Positions 9,391 through 19,348 of a stretch of DNA of 64,000 nt are shown here, one piece after another. Positions within the stretch are counted from its first letter, which is position 1. Every line of letters starts with the position of its first letter. This stretch comes from Bacteroidales bacterium (GTDB lineage Bacteria; Bacteroidota; Bacteroidia; Bacteroidales; JAQXIO01): NCBI GenBank assembly GCA_029007825.1, contig JAQXIO010000052.1, positions 24,257-88,256 of the forward strand. Direction: 5' to 3'. The notes below the pieces were generated by a model. It saw nothing but the letters and a program-made list of their open reading frames with translations. It ran no database searches and had not been told where the DNA came from. The position numbers and the translations under genes are program-made.

Positions 9391-11841
9391 TTAATCGAAA
9401 AATATAGCACTCAGTGATGCATTTACCCCTCGCACCTGATTGATTCTTAGGCGGACTGACCGGTCTATATTGAAAACAATATATTTTCCTTCGCCATAAT
9501 TATCTACGATTTGTACCGGCATTAATAATTTCATATCGTTCAAATCAAAAACTTCAATTGCCGAGCGCCTTCCATCACGTTCCCAATCGACGAAATAAAG
9601 AGCAATCCGACTATTCTTTTGTTCTTTACATTTAATATCTACGGTCATAGTCTGATTACAAGCATGCGGATCGAGCGTAAATATGGAACCGATATTACGT
9701 TGGCTATTATCCGGCAAACCGGACATTAAAGCTCTGGTATCCGATGTATTCTCGGCTATGCGGATATTCCCGTTTTTCTTAAATTCGACATCTTCAACGA
9801 ATTCAGGCAATCGGATACGATTTTTTTCATTTCCATCATAGTTGCAAAGTATATAACCTTCTGTTCCATACTTTTTATTCCAATTTCCTTGTGTAACAGA
9901 GTCTTGTTCCGGTATCTCATTATATGTATAATGAAAATTTTCTTTCGCAGTCAACGGCAATTCACCGGAATACCAGACTTTGATCTTATATTTGCCTGCA
10001 GGAAGAAGATCGTAGTAAATATATTCTTCATCTTCTCTATCTGCCGGAGATACTTTACCATTTAATGCCGCTTTTTTTATTACCCTACCAGCCTTTGGTA
10101 CACCGATACTGGCAGAAGTCCCGGATGGTACTATAACTTCCCCGTGCCCTTTAAGAAGATCGAAAGATGCAAATATCTGACCGGATAACGTAGGTACCGA
10201 ACCGCTCACGGATGTAAGATCCCGGGATAGACGAGGTTTAACGGAAAACGTTGCAAATCCGGGTGTCAAAGGCTTTACTCCGAGTATCTCTTCCGATAAC
10301 CATTTGGTTATTCCCGCACTCCACGGATGCGTAAGACTGGTATATCCGCATTGGTTATTAACGGGGGCTCCATTTTCAGATATAACACTATTCCATGACG
10401 GACGGTAAACTTCGAAAAACGTAGTACCACCGTAACGTATCTGTCCTCCCCAGCAATCATCTATGGTAGTAAGAGCTTCATCATATTTATTCATACTGGC
10501 CATAGCCTGAATTATAAAATACTGGTTGAAAGGGGAATAGGAAAGACGTTGCAGGCGATCAGCAAATGCCCTCTCCCAAATAGCTTCTTTTTCTTCCACC
10601 GTCATAAATCCGGCATTCACGGCGTCGGATGCAGCAAAAACACCCATTGAGGCTTCCCACTCCGGATTTTGTCTGATTTTCTGACTTTTTTCCTTTACAT
10701 AAGAACGATATTTCTTTGCTAAATCTACCCTGCCTGATGCCTCCATTACTTTACTAAATTCATTCCATGCCCGTATGGATACCATTTTGTAAGCATTCCG
10801 GGATTCCAAACAATTCGGATTTTCGAAACCTGCGCCAAGACGTTCATCCCATCCATAAAACACGAGATTTGGATTTTTTTCATAATGTTCATATGCTATA
10901 TCCAGCTTCTGACAGGCATTATCCGTTAAAGTCTCCAATGTTTCTCTATCTCCTGTATAGTTGTAATAGTCGATAAGACTTAAAACCCAGTATAAAGAAT
11001 AACTTGCAATCCCGTTAAACTGCGTGGATGTGTAAAAGAGATTTTTCTTTACAAAATCATAATTACCGAAGGCAACCATTGAGGCAGCCTGTGACGTATG
11101 AGCGTCACCTGTCCATGAATGGCGGTCACTGCGTTCCATCAGGATGGCACCGAAATAGTCTTTCAGAAGATTCAATTTAACATCATAGGCTCCGGTATAC
11201 CATATACGCGTTAAGACCGGATCACTACAAGAAAAGCTACCTTCATAGTTTGTTGGTTTAATCTGACAAACCAAACGAACAGAAGATATTGTAAACGGAT
11301 GATGCACCTGTTTGATATGTATCCAACCGAAACGAACACCTTCGTATAACTCACGGTTAAGTTCAAGACGATATGTATTCCCATGACGCACAGGTTTCGC
11401 TGTTTTCCGGGGATGTTGCGCACCCACATTAAAAACGGCAGGTTCCTTAAATTCACTTATGCTCATTTCGATTTCACCGTTCAAATCATCCGAATCAAAC
11501 TCCAACCAACCAGCATTCACCTGCCCAAAATCAAACATCAGATCACACTCTTGCTCAATCCGGACAGGAAACATTTTCTTAGATGTCCGGGAGCCTGACA
11601 ATGCATCAGACGACATAGAAACAGGCATAAGCGTATACGATTCAAGCTCATCGTCAGCCTGTGGATTTGCCCATCTATAAGCAACAAGCGGATCGGGCGA
11701 TTCCGCAACAGATTTTCCACCAAAAGTTCCTTTTAAAGAGGGGTATAAGCCTTCTATCTTTTGTTCGGTTTTTAGATTTGATACAGAATTGCATCCGAAT
11801 AAAAATACGCTTATGATAAAAATTGCAAATCTTATTTTCAT
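9391..11841 (-). CDS. GH78-type alpha-L-rhamnosidase-related lipoprotein
   Basis: This 816-aa lipoprotein has lipobox LFGC (Cys17) and is expected on an envelope membrane. A beta-sandwich region (about 50-195) leads into an (alpha/alpha)6 domain starting at GSFSCSDPVLTRIW (about 201-214). The GH78 signature ERSDRHSWTGD is at 236-246 and GGTTFFE at 471-477, with Glu477 in the expected base position. The Greek-key C-terminal domain (about 510-590) is followed by an extra beta domain of roughly 200 residues that may bind sugar. The gene sits 48 bases upstream of no other ORF on its own strand but 48 bases downstream of the GH2 gene, so the two probably form one minus-strand operon. It is clearly diverged from the GH78 protein at 4778-7561. 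Confidence 0.83.
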   Translation of the reverse strand: MKIRFAIFIISVFLFGCNSVSNLKTEQKIEGLYPSLKGTFGGKSVAESPDPLVAYRWANPQADDELESYTLMPVSMSSDALSGSRTSKKMFPVRIEQECDLMFDFGQVNAGWLEFDSDDLNGEIEMSISEFKEPAVFNVGAQHPRKTAKPVRHGNTYRLELNRELYEGVRFGWIHIKQVHHPFTISSVRLVCQIKPTNYEGSFSCSDPVLTRIWYTGAYDVKLNLLKDYFGAILMERSDRHSWTGDAHTSQAASMVAFGNYDFVKKNLFYTSTQFNGIASYSLYWVLSLIDYYNYTGDRETLETLTDNACQKLDIAYEHYEKNPNLVFYGWDERLGAGFENPNCLESRNAYKMVSIRAWNEFSKVMEASGRVDLAKKYRSYVKEKSQKIRQNPEWEASMGVFAASDAVNAGFMTVEEKEAIWERAFADRLQRLSYSPFNQYFIIQAMASMNKYDEALTTIDDCWGGQIRYGGTTFFEVYRPSWNSVISENGAPVNNQCGYTSLTHPWSAGITKWLSEEILGVKPLTPGFATFSVKPRLSRDLTSVSGSVPTLSGQIFASFDLLKGHGEVIVPSGTSASIGVPKAGRVIKKAALNGKVSPADREDEEYIYYDLLPAGKYKIKVWYSGELPLTAKENFHYTYNEIPEQDSVTQGNWNKKYGTEGYILCNYDGNEKNRIRLPEFVEDVEFKKNGNIRIAENTSDTRALMSGLPDNSQRNIGSIFTLDPHACNQTMTVDIKCKEQKNSRIALYFVDWERDGRRSAIEVFDLNDMKLLMPVQIVDNYGEGKYIVFNIDRSVRLRINQVRGVNASLSAIFFD

Positions 11842-11889
11842 ATAAAATGAGAGGATTTATTACTTATTGAAAAATATCTCTATATAGAT

Positions 11890-13938
11890 TTATTTATAAT
11901 ACCAAACGCAACTATCATTATAACTTTTTTTCCGATCGGTCGATACGGCTTCAATTTTATTTTCTCCGACTGCCAATCGAACATTTTCCCATGTTATTAC
12001 AGAAACCTCGTCAGGTCTCTTTTTTCCTAAACTTTTACCATTTACCAGTAACTCGACCTCTTTTAAGTTTGAGAATACGGTCACTTTTATTTCGGAGGCT
12101 GAACGATTTAAATTCTTTTTCTCAGCAATATGGATCATTGGCTCTTCATTCCAATTCGCCTTATAAAAATAAAAAGCGTCTTTTTTTATTTTCCGGTCCA
12201 TCGTCACCAAACCTTTGTCATTCCGACCATAAGTATCGCCCTCAGTACGTATAGAAGAACCGAAATCGAACATTGCCCATATAAACGTTCCCCACAGATA
12301 TGGCCGGGCTTTTAATATTTTCCAGTTTTCAATATGATAATAGGTTTGCCAGTTTTCAGGATGCCACCAACTAACTGGTACGGAAGGAACGAGAGTGTCT
12401 TGTTGATGAAGAATACTTCCCCCTGCGCCATATTCACTTACTGCCATTTTTAATCCGGGAAATGCTGCGTGCGTTTCATCAGCCCATTTTGCCATACCTG
12501 ACGGAGGGCCTCCATACCATCCGAAATATTTATTCCATGCAATCAGATCGGTTATTTCATTTATTTCTCCATCCTGAAAACTTGCCGCTGTTGTAAGACG
12601 CGAGGGATCATACCGATGAGCTATAGCATTCAGTTCTTTCAAATATTCAGTGGGGTTATCTCCTTCCATTTTCAATTCATTATACAATCCCCAGAAGCAA
12701 ATAGACGGATGGTTAAAATGTTGTTTTATCATCTCTTTCAATTGCAGTTTTCCGTTCTCCCTAAAAGATTCACTATCGACAAAACCTCTGTCAAGATAAC
12801 CGCCCGGCCCCACAAAAGGAATTTCCGACCATGCTATTATTCCATAATGATCCAACAAATTTAACAGATATGTAGCCTGTGGATAATGCGAAAGACGTAC
12901 TGCATTTGCACCTATTTCCCGGATGATCGCCACATCTTCTTCATGATGAAAAGGACGAAGGGCATTTCCTACTTCATTGCGATCTTGATGGCGGCATATG
13001 CCTTTAAGTCTATAAGGTTCTCCATTTAAGTAGAAACCTTTTTCAGGATCGACCGAATAAAAACGAAGACCAAGAGGCTGCCGAAGCTGGTCAATAACTG
13101 TCCCGTTTTCTTCCAGGGATACAACCACATTATAAAGATAAGGATCTTTGGTTCCATTCCATAAATGAGGTTGTTTCATTAACAGTTCCATAGGCACAGG
13201 ATATGCCGAAACGCCAGAAGGAATCACCACACTTTCCGTTTTCGAAAGAACGTTATTTCCCTTATCATCCAAAACATCTACTCTTAAATCTATATTACGT
13301 GATTGAATATCCGCATTCGAGACCATCGTCTGTACCTCTATTTCAGCCATCTCTTTCGACACTTTCTTTTGTAAAAGAGAGATTCCGGACGAAGCATAAT
13401 CGAGCGGAGAAATACAAATCGGTTCCGTCACAAGTAGCTGTACATCACGATATATCCCTCCGTAAAAATTAAAATCTCCGACAAGGGGCATTACATCCAG
13501 CATTAAAGCGTTATTAACCCTTGCCAGAAAAATATTTTCCTTTCCATATTCCACAAACGGTGTCACTTCAAAAATAAAAGCAGTATATCCTCCTCTATGT
13601 TCTCCGACGTGTTTCGCATTGACAAAAAAATCGGTAACGGTATTAGCTCCTTCAAATCTGATAAAAAGACGTTTTCCCTTCCATTCGGAGGGGATTAAAA
13701 TTTTTTTCTCGTAATTGCCTACACCTCTGTAATAATCGGATTTTCCTGAAAACGCATCCTGAGCATTCCATGTATGAGGTAAATCCACTCTTCTTTCAGA
13801 GCCTTTCGATGCCTGATAATTTAAACGAAAAGACCAATCATTATTCAGGGGCATCTCAATTCTTGCTGCCTGTACCTGTAACGATGATGTATTCAAAAGC
13901 AACAATATCCCCAAAACAAGGGAAAAGATTTTTTTCAT
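11890..13938 (-). CDS. GH2 family beta-galactosidase-like glycoside hydrolase
   Basis: This is a secreted GH2 enzyme of 682 aa. The ATG at 13938 gives a signal peptide (MKKIFSLVLGILLLLNTSSLQVQA) and lies downstream of a -7 box at 13963-13970; the in-frame alternative at 13965 would overlap that promoter. Domains in order are a sugar-binding jelly roll (about 25-175), an immunoglobulin-like domain (about 180-290) and a TIM barrel (about 295-600). The acid/base is in FWGLYNE (Glu421) and the nucleophile in VSEYG (Glu502). GH2 covers beta-galactosidases, beta-glucuronidases and beta-mannosidases. The compact form and the residues around NE and SEYG favour a beta-galactosidase-like activity, but substrate is not proven. 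It leads a two-gene operon with the rhamnosidase-like lipoprotein. Confidence 0.87.
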   Translation of the reverse strand: MKKIFSLVLGILLLLNTSSLQVQAARIEMPLNNDWSFRLNYQASKGSERRVDLPHTWNAQDAFSGKSDYYRGVGNYEKKILIPSEWKGKRLFIRFEGANTVTDFFVNAKHVGEHRGGYTAFIFEVTPFVEYGKENIFLARVNNALMLDVMPLVGDFNFYGGIYRDVQLLVTEPICISPLDYASSGISLLQKKVSKEMAEIEVQTMVSNADIQSRNIDLRVDVLDDKGNNVLSKTESVVIPSGVSAYPVPMELLMKQPHLWNGTKDPYLYNVVVSLEENGTVIDQLRQPLGLRFYSVDPEKGFYLNGEPYRLKGICRHQDRNEVGNALRPFHHEEDVAIIREIGANAVRLSHYPQATYLLNLLDHYGIIAWSEIPFVGPGGYLDRGFVDSESFRENGKLQLKEMIKQHFNHPSICFWGLYNELKMEGDNPTEYLKELNAIAHRYDPSRLTTAASFQDGEINEITDLIAWNKYFGWYGGPPSGMAKWADETHAAFPGLKMAVSEYGAGGSILHQQDTLVPSVPVSWWHPENWQTYYHIENWKILKARPYLWGTFIWAMFDFGSSIRTEGDTYGRNDKGLVTMDRKIKKDAFYFYKANWNEEPMIHIAEKKNLNRSASEIKVTVFSNLKEVELLVNGKSLGKKRPDEVSVITWENVRLAVGENKIEAVSTDRKKSYNDSCVWYYK

Positions 13939-13962
13939 GGTACTTAAACATATTATTTGAAA

Positions 13963-13970
13963 CAAAGATA
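13963..13970 (-). promoter_or_regulatory. -7 box for the GH2 gene
   Basis: On the minus strand this reads TATCTTTG, an exact TAnnTTTG match. Transcription would start near 13956, which supports the ATG at 13938. Confidence 0.55.
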
Positions 13971-14017
13971 GAAGAATTCATTTACATTTTAAATTCTTCT
14001 ATCATCCTATCAAACAA

Positions 14018-14049
14018 AAAAGATGTTCCGGAATTCCGGAACATCTTTT
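14018..14049 (-). terminator. Terminator after the OmpA-family gene
   Basis: A perfect 32-base palindrome has arms AAAAGATGTTCCGGAA and its complement. On the minus strand it is followed by a T run, directly downstream of the OmpA gene stop. Confidence 0.8.
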
Positions 14050-14074
14050 AGCATTATTGAGTTGAGTTTTGATT

Positions 14075-15310
14075 TTATTCTATCACTACAGCTCTGTTCA
14101 GATAAGGTTTAGCAAACATACTTTGTCCACCTTCTCCTACCGTCTTCAGCTGACTGGATTTTACTCCAAAGTCATTAACCAATGCGTCATAAACGGCCTG
14201 AGCACGCTTTTCACTCAATTGTTTGTTAAACGCAGGTGTTCCGGTTGCTTTATCAGCGTAACCTATTATAGTATACTTTCTATCCGGGAATTTCTTCATT
14301 TCATTTGAAATGCTTTCAATGTTTATCATATTCTTAGCATTGATTTCAGCACTGTTAATCTTGAAGAAAAGAACCAACGGAGAAGAAACAGGTTCTGCAA
14401 CAGGTACTACTACCGGCTTGTTAGCAAGCCGAGCCAATGAATCAGCTGCATTCTGACAACATTCGAGCTGTCCGGCCAACTGTCCGACCATAGCATTCGA
14501 TTGAGCCAACTGTTCCTGACAATTCATTACAGCTACTTCGTAGTTATACAAATCGGAAACAACAGGATTCGCTCTCTTGAATTTTTTATTGTTAATGTAG
14601 AAAGTAAAGCCTGCCGATGCTGATAACATACCGTTTACTTTAGCATGTCCGGCTATCGGAGAACCATCAAATCCGCGAGGTATAAGAGCTCCTCTCATTT
14701 CAATATTTATATCGAAATTTCTGGTAACATGAAAACGGTGAATCAATCCAAAGTTTCCTGTTACCGCATTTTTCTTCGGTCCACCAAATGCATGAGCATA
14801 ACCGACACCGAAGGTCGGAACGATGTCATACACCCTATTCGGACGATAACCGTCAACCAAACTGAATAGATCCATCATAAAGTCTGCATGGACATTCATG
14901 TAATAGAACAGTTTTGAATACAACCCCAATTGTGGGTTAACCATATGGCCTATATAAGCATTATCGTTGTAGCCATATCCTTTAAACTGGAATCCGTTGG
15001 CCTGAATACGCAACCCAAAATACGGATTGAACCATTTACCGAAAGAGAGATCCACTTCAGGAGCAATTCTTTTCTTCATGCCTCCGTATTTGTCACCGGG
15101 GCCGAAAAACATCTGACCACCACCACCGATCGAGATAAACCAGTTATCTCCGAATCTATTCCGATTATAACGAACCAAACGATTGCTCGGTTCCTGATCT
15201 TGTTGAGGAATGTATCCTACCACAGTTTCCGATTCCACAACCTGAACGTCTTGTGCATTCATTAACAGTGGAGAAAAAAGTAAACCCAAAAGTAATAACC
15301 GTTTCTTCAT
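14075..15310 (-). CDS. OmpA-family outer membrane beta-barrel protein
   Basis: This is an outer-membrane protein with a peptidoglycan-binding OmpA C-terminal domain. The ATG at 15310 gives a classic signal peptide (MKKRLLLLGLLFSPLLMNAQ) and 411 aa; an upstream in-frame start at 15412 would add an unlikely 34-residue leader. An N-terminal beta-barrel (about 40-250) is followed by a helical linker rich in Gln/Ala with an adjacent Cys pair (ECCQN). The C-terminal OmpA domain (about 310-411) carries YTIIGYADKATG and LSEKRAQAVYDAL. The layout resembles the abundant Omp40/41 (Pgm6/7) proteins of Porphyromonas. The Cys pair could form disulfides between subunits, as in that family. It is monocistronic, with its own terminator. 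Confidence 0.9.
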   Translation of the reverse strand: MKKRLLLLGLLFSPLLMNAQDVQVVESETVVGYIPQQDQEPSNRLVRYNRNRFGDNWFISIGGGGQMFFGPGDKYGGMKKRIAPEVDLSFGKWFNPYFGLRIQANGFQFKGYGYNDNAYIGHMVNPQLGLYSKLFYYMNVHADFMMDLFSLVDGYRPNRVYDIVPTFGVGYAHAFGGPKKNAVTGNFGLIHRFHVTRNFDINIEMRGALIPRGFDGSPIAGHAKVNGMLSASAGFTFYINNKKFKRANPVVSDLYNYEVAVMNCQEQLAQSNAMVGQLAGQLECCQNAADSLARLANKPVVVPVAEPVSSPLVLFFKINSAEINAKNMINIESISNEMKKFPDRKYTIIGYADKATGTPAFNKQLSEKRAQAVYDALVNDFGVKSSQLKTVGEGGQSMFAKPYLNRAVVIE

Positions 15311-15478
15311 AGCTTCAAATTTTAATTGTTTGTTTATAATAGCATATATATAATTAATGATTGTTGTCAATCTGAAAGTTTGAAGATGAAACTTGTGAGA
15401 TATAAAAAACAATCTTGATTAAATAACATTACATCGTTTATTTTGTTTATTTCTTCTATTTTTAATGCCAGATTTTTC

Positions 15479-15841
15479 TTATTTTATGAGAAGAACATTC
15501 TCTATGGCTTCTTTTATAGATGCTTTCGGCAACGCACCCTGAGTCAACTGAGGTTTACCTTCCATAGGTATAAACAGAATAGTCGGAATACTCTTTATGG
15601 AAAATACAGATGATAGTTCCTCTTCATGCTCCGTATTGATTTTATACACATATAATTTCCCTTCATATTCGGTAGCGACCTCTTCCAATACAGGGGCAAC
15701 CATTTTGCAGGGGCCGCACCAATCGGCATAAAAATCAATAATGCAAGGTTTGTCGCCCAAATATTTCCACTCTTTCGTTCCGTCTTCATAATTCATAACT
15801 TTTGACAAGAACATCTTTTTATCCATCTGAATAACTTTCAT
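15479..15841 (-). CDS. Thioredoxin
   Basis: A 120-aa cytosolic thioredoxin with active-site motif DWCGPCKMVAP and the cis-proline loop SIKSIPTILF. It reduces protein disulfides using thioredoxin reductase, which is not in this window. The first Met (15841) adds five residues before a second possible start at 15826. No signal peptide is visible, so periplasmic action is unlikely. It follows the OmpA gene region on the same strand but is upstream of it, with 168 bases between, so the two are probably separate units. Confidence 0.93.
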   Translation of the reverse strand: MKVIQMDKKMFLSKVMNYEDGTKEWKYLGDKPCIIDFYADWCGPCKMVAPVLEEVATEYEGKLYVYKINTEHEEELSSVFSIKSIPTILFIPMEGKPQLTQGALPKASIKEAIENVLLIK

Positions 15842-16020
15842 AATAATATCCTTTTGACGTTTTATTGATATATTTTAAACACAACAGCGGTCAAGAAGTT
15901 TTTATTCTATAGGAAAACCGGCTTAAAAAAACATCTATTAACACAAATAGGAATCTATACTTGTTTATGGTTTCTTCCTGAAGGAACTCTGTTTTAAAGC
16001 CGTTCTTCAAAGAAATATTG

Positions 16021-16028
16021 TATCTTTG
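16021..16028 (+). promoter_or_regulatory. -7 box for purT
   Basis: TATCTTTG matches TAnnTTTG and lies 24 bases before the ATG at 16052. The -33 element is not recognisable. Confidence 0.5.
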
Positions 16029-16051
16029 CATATCAAAAAAATCTTCACGAG

Positions 16052-17233
16052 ATGGTAAAAATAGGCTCACCGATGACCTCTACGGCGAAAAAAGTTTTGC
16101 TTTGCGGATCAGGTGAATTAGGCAAGGAACTGGCAATTGAATTGCAACGTTACGGTGTCGAAGTGATTGCATTGGATCGTTATCCGAATGCTCCGGCGAT
16201 GCAAATCGCACATAGGTCATATGTTGTTTCAATGCTTGACGGTGCAAAGCTCCGACGAATTATAGAAGACGAAAAGCCAGATTTAATTGTACCGGAAGTC
16301 GAGGCTATTGCGACAACCACTCTTATGGAACTTGAACGGGAAGGTTATAAAGTAATACCGACAGCTAAAGCTACATACCTGACCATGAACAGGGAAGGTA
16401 TCAGACGATTGGCTGCAGAAGAACTGAAAATACCAACTTCACCATATCGTTTTGCTTCTGATTTTGAGGAGTTCCAGACTGCCATCCGTGAAATAGGTAT
16501 ACCATGTGTGGTAAAACCCATTATGAGTTCGTCCGGACACGGGCAAAGTACCGTAAAATGTGAAGAAGATATTCTGCCGGCCTGGAAAGAAGCGCAGGAA
16601 GGAGGACGAGCTGGTGCAGGAAAAGTGATTGTCGAGGGATTTATCCGTTTCGATTACGAAATCACGTTATTAACCGTGCGTCATTCAGGTGGTACCTCTT
16701 TTTGTCAACCTATAGGCCATTACCAAGAAGGAGGAGATTACCGTGAATCCTGGCAGGCACAACCTATGAGCGACGAGACCTTACGGAAGGCACAGGAAAT
16801 AGGCAGAAAAATTACCGGAGTATTAGGGGGGTACGGACTGTTCGGAGTGGAATTGTTCATAAAAGGTGAGGACGTAATATTCAGCGAAGTATCTCCACGT
16901 CCGCATGATACTGGTATGGTAACAATGATATCACAAGATTTATCGGAATTTGCCTTACATGCAAGAGCAATTCTGGGACTTCCTATTCCTGAGATAATTT
17001 TTTACGGACCTTCCGCATCGAGAGCCATTGTGGTTGAAGGGGACTCAAACAGTGTCAGTTTCGATAATCTGCAAGAGGTTCTTGCTGTCCCTGAAACTCA
17101 AATCCGGATATTCGGAAAGCCGGAAGTGCATGGGCACCGCCGAATGGCTGTCTTATTATCAAGGGGTCGTTCTGCCGAAGAGGCAAGACAACGTACACTG
17201 GCAGCTTTTAATGCCCTAAAAGTAGAGCTATGA
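16052..17233 (+). CDS. purT: Formate-dependent phosphoribosylglycinamide formyltransferase (GAR transformylase 2)
   Basis: PurT makes formyl-GAR from GAR, formate and ATP in purine synthesis, avoiding formyl-tetrahydrofolate. It is a 393-aa ATP-grasp protein. The N-terminal fold has [20 protein letters not shown] (about 18-37), close to the E. coli sequence. The ATP-grasp core contains [16 protein letters not shown] (about 151-166), and metal-binding [25 protein letters not shown] lies in two parts near 270-294. It is flanked by its own -7 box and a terminator shared with pitA, so it is a single-gene unit. An alternative Met at residue 8 is possible. Confidence 0.96.
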   Translation: MVKIGSPMTSTAKKVLLCGSGELGKELAIELQRYGVEVIALDRYPNAPAMQIAHRSYVVSMLDGAKLRRIIEDEKPDLIVPEVEAIATTTLMELEREGYKVIPTAKATYLTMNREGIRRLAAEELKIPTSPYRFASDFEEFQTAIREIGIPCVVKPIMSSSGHGQSTVKCEEDILPAWKEAQEGGRAGAGKVIVEGFIRFDYEITLLTVRHSGGTSFCQPIGHYQEGGDYRESWQAQPMSDETLRKAQEIGRKITGVLGGYGLFGVELFIKGEDVIFSEVSPRPHDTGMVTMISQDLSEFALHARAILGLPIPEIIFYGPSASRAIVVEGDSNSVSFDNLQEVLAVPETQIRIFGKPEVHGHRRMAVLLSRGRSAEEARQRTLAAFNALKVEL

Positions 17234-17306
17234 GAGTAGTTCTCCGACTAGTACTTATAACTAAAATACATACTCTCTTTGCACCTTGTATTCTGATAAA
17301 ATCGGG

Positions 17307-17345
17307 AATAACCGGATAATAAGCTAAAAAGTTTATCCGGTTATT
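17307..17345. terminator. Bidirectional terminator between purT and pitA
   Basis: AATAACCGGATAA (17307-17319) and TTATCCGGTTATT (17333-17345) are perfect complements with a 13-base loop and T-rich flank. It serves two convergent genes. Confidence 0.8.
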
Positions 17346-17348
17346 TCT

Positions 17349-18368
17349 TTAAATACCTAATAAAGAAAAAACCAAATAAACACACGCCGCTAAAAGTCCG
17401 CTTACCGGAATTGTGAGTATCCAGGCTGTCATAAGGCTTTTGGTTACACCCCAACGAACAGCCGAAAGGCGTTTCGTCGCTCCAACCCCAATAATAGCAC
17501 CGGTAATAGTATGTGTGGTACTTACAGGTATCTTCAGCATTTCCGTAATATAAAGGGTAAAAGCTCCTGCTGTCTCTGCAATCACCCCTTCCAAAGGGGT
17601 AACTTTTGTAATTTTTGTCCCCATTGTTTTCACAATTTTCCAGCCTCCGGACATCGTTCCAAGTGAAATTGCCGTAAAACATGAAAATGCTACCCAATCG
17701 GGTAAATCTGCTACATCATTAACCCCTGTTCCGAGTCCCATCGAATGAGCAGCTATCATTGCCGCGGCAATAATACCCATTACTTTCTGAGAGTCATTCA
17801 ATCCATGTCCGACGCTAAACATAGCAGATGAGACGAGCTGCAATCTTTTAAACCAGACTTCAGCGGTATGTGGATGTGCATGCCGGGCGAGGTGAAGAAC
17901 CAATAATGTGAACCCGAAAGCAATAACCATTCCAATAAGTGGTGCCAGAAAAATGAAAGCTACAATCTTAAGAATAATATTCAACTGAATAGCCTCAAAG
18001 CCATAGGCTGCTATAGCTGCACCGGCAAACCCGCCGATAAGCGTATGTGATGAAGATGAAGGAATGCCTTTCCACCATGTTATCAGATTCCATATAATTG
18101 CAGCAATGACGCCCGATAGAATAACTGGTAGAGTAATATATTGTTCTACTACTGTTTTAGATACTGTATTGGCGATTCCGAAACCGCCAATAATATATTT
18201 GGCTATAAAAAATGCGAGGAAATTAAAAAAAGCGGCCCATAATACAGCCTGAAATGGCGTCAATACCCTGGTAGATACGATAGTAGCAATTGAATTAGCA
18301 GCATCATGAAAACCGTTGATATAGTCAAATATTAGGGAAAGGACAATGATGATTATTAATAACTCCAT
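17349..18368 (-). CDS. pitA: Low-affinity inorganic phosphate transporter (PiT family)
   Basis: This 339-aa integral membrane protein should take up phosphate, probably as a metal-phosphate complex driven by proton or sodium movement. The PiT signatures appear twice: DYINGFHDAANSIATIVSTR near the N-terminus and HGLNDSQKVMG in the second half, with about ten hydrophobic helices. The start is taken as ATG at 18368, since the upstream in-frame option at 18377 is a TTG. It lies 15 bases downstream of the DUF47 gene, the usual pit accessory partner, and the two clearly form an operon. Confidence 0.94.
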   Translation of the reverse strand: MELLIIIIVLSLIFDYINGFHDAANSIATIVSTRVLTPFQAVLWAAFFNFLAFFIAKYIIGGFGIANTVSKTVVEQYITLPVILSGVIAAIIWNLITWWKGIPSSSSHTLIGGFAGAAIAAYGFEAIQLNIILKIVAFIFLAPLIGMVIAFGFTLLVLHLARHAHPHTAEVWFKRLQLVSSAMFSVGHGLNDSQKVMGIIAAAMIAAHSMGLGTGVNDVADLPDWVAFSCFTAISLGTMSGGWKIVKTMGTKITKVTPLEGVIAETAGAFTLYITEMLKIPVSTTHTITGAIIGVGATKRLSAVRWGVTKSLMTAWILTIPVSGLLAACVYLVFSLLGI

Positions 18369-18383
18369 GTGTATCAATCAATT

Positions 18384-19031
18384 TTATGCATACTTGACAA
18401 TCAGATTTTTCAGAATCTTACCAACATGCTCCGCGGCATCTGTCGTTCTTTCCAATTCAAGCATAATCTCTTTAATTTTAATAATCTCGATACTGTCTTT
18501 CTCTTGTTCGAAAAGTTTAATAATAAAGAATTCATATACATCATCCGCTTGATTTTCTATCTCATGTAATTTGGAAGAATATTCGCGCAATAAAGCCGGA
18601 TTTTTCCGGAACGATTCAAGTTCATCCATGGCTTTACTAATATAGACCGTTTCTTCTTGAATAAGACGACTTAATTCTTTGCCACTTTCTGAAATCGGAT
18701 GAGGATTGTAAATAGCTATACGTTTGGCACAGCTATTAATGCCATCAATTACATCATCTATACTTGATGCCAGGTCATGAATGTCTTCCCGATCGAGAGG
18801 TGTGATAAAGGTAGTGCTCAATTCATCAAGAATCCGATGCGACAATTTATCTCCCTTCCGCTCCAATTCTTTTATTTTTTTATAATAATCCAGACGTTCT
18901 GCCGGTTGATCATGCTGTAAACTTTCTACTAAAACAACCGAAGAAGCATACAAAACTTCAGAGAGTTGCTTCAATAAAGGAAAAAACTTAGGTTCTTTTG
19001 GTGTAAACCTACTGAAAAAAGAATTATTCAT
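18384..19031 (-). CDS. DUF47 family PhoU-like phosphate transport accessory protein
   Basis: This 215-aa all-helical cytoplasmic protein belongs to the DUF47/PhoU-related family encoded beside PiT transporters and thought to modulate them. Visible family features are the FTPKEPKFFPLL start, the heptad pattern KIKELERKGDKLSHRI, the metal-binding-type segment FITPLDREDIHDLASSIDDVID and a second ENQADDVYEFFI repeat. It is the first gene of the operon with pitA. A possible -7 box (TAGATTTG on the minus strand) is at 19166-19173. Confidence 0.93.
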   Translation of the reverse strand: MNNSFFSRFTPKEPKFFPLLKQLSEVLYASSVVLVESLQHDQPAERLDYYKKIKELERKGDKLSHRILDELSTTFITPLDREDIHDLASSIDDVIDGINSCAKRIAIYNPHPISESGKELSRLIQEETVYISKAMDELESFRKNPALLREYSSKLHEIENQADDVYEFFIIKLFEQEKDSIEIIKIKEIMLELERTTDAAEHVGKILKNLIVKYA

Positions 19032-19348
19032 AATTATAAATTCATTAAATTATCTTCTTAAACATCTGATTTATAAAGATTTTAATTATATCAGAGAATA
19101 AACTATTTATTTAATCTCATGTCATATCGTCCTACCATTCCTTATGCCGGCCAAATAGGAAGAATCAAATCTATTAAAAATCCAATATTAACTGTTTTGC
19201 CCAAAATATACTCTTTATGTTCTATATTAAAAAAGAGACTCCAATCAAATTATTCTCTGATTCAACGTGTCAACAATGATTAAAAATGAATTGGAACCAG
19301 TAACGAAATAAAGCAATATGGCATTCTATTATAGAAGCCACAATACCA
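19032..19348. other. AT-rich intergenic region upstream of the DUF47-pitA operon
   Basis: This 317-base stretch has no convincing gene. The only recognisable signal is a candidate minus-strand -7 box TAGATTTG at 19166-19173, which would give a 5' leader of about 130 bases for the DUF47 gene. Confidence 0.5.
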
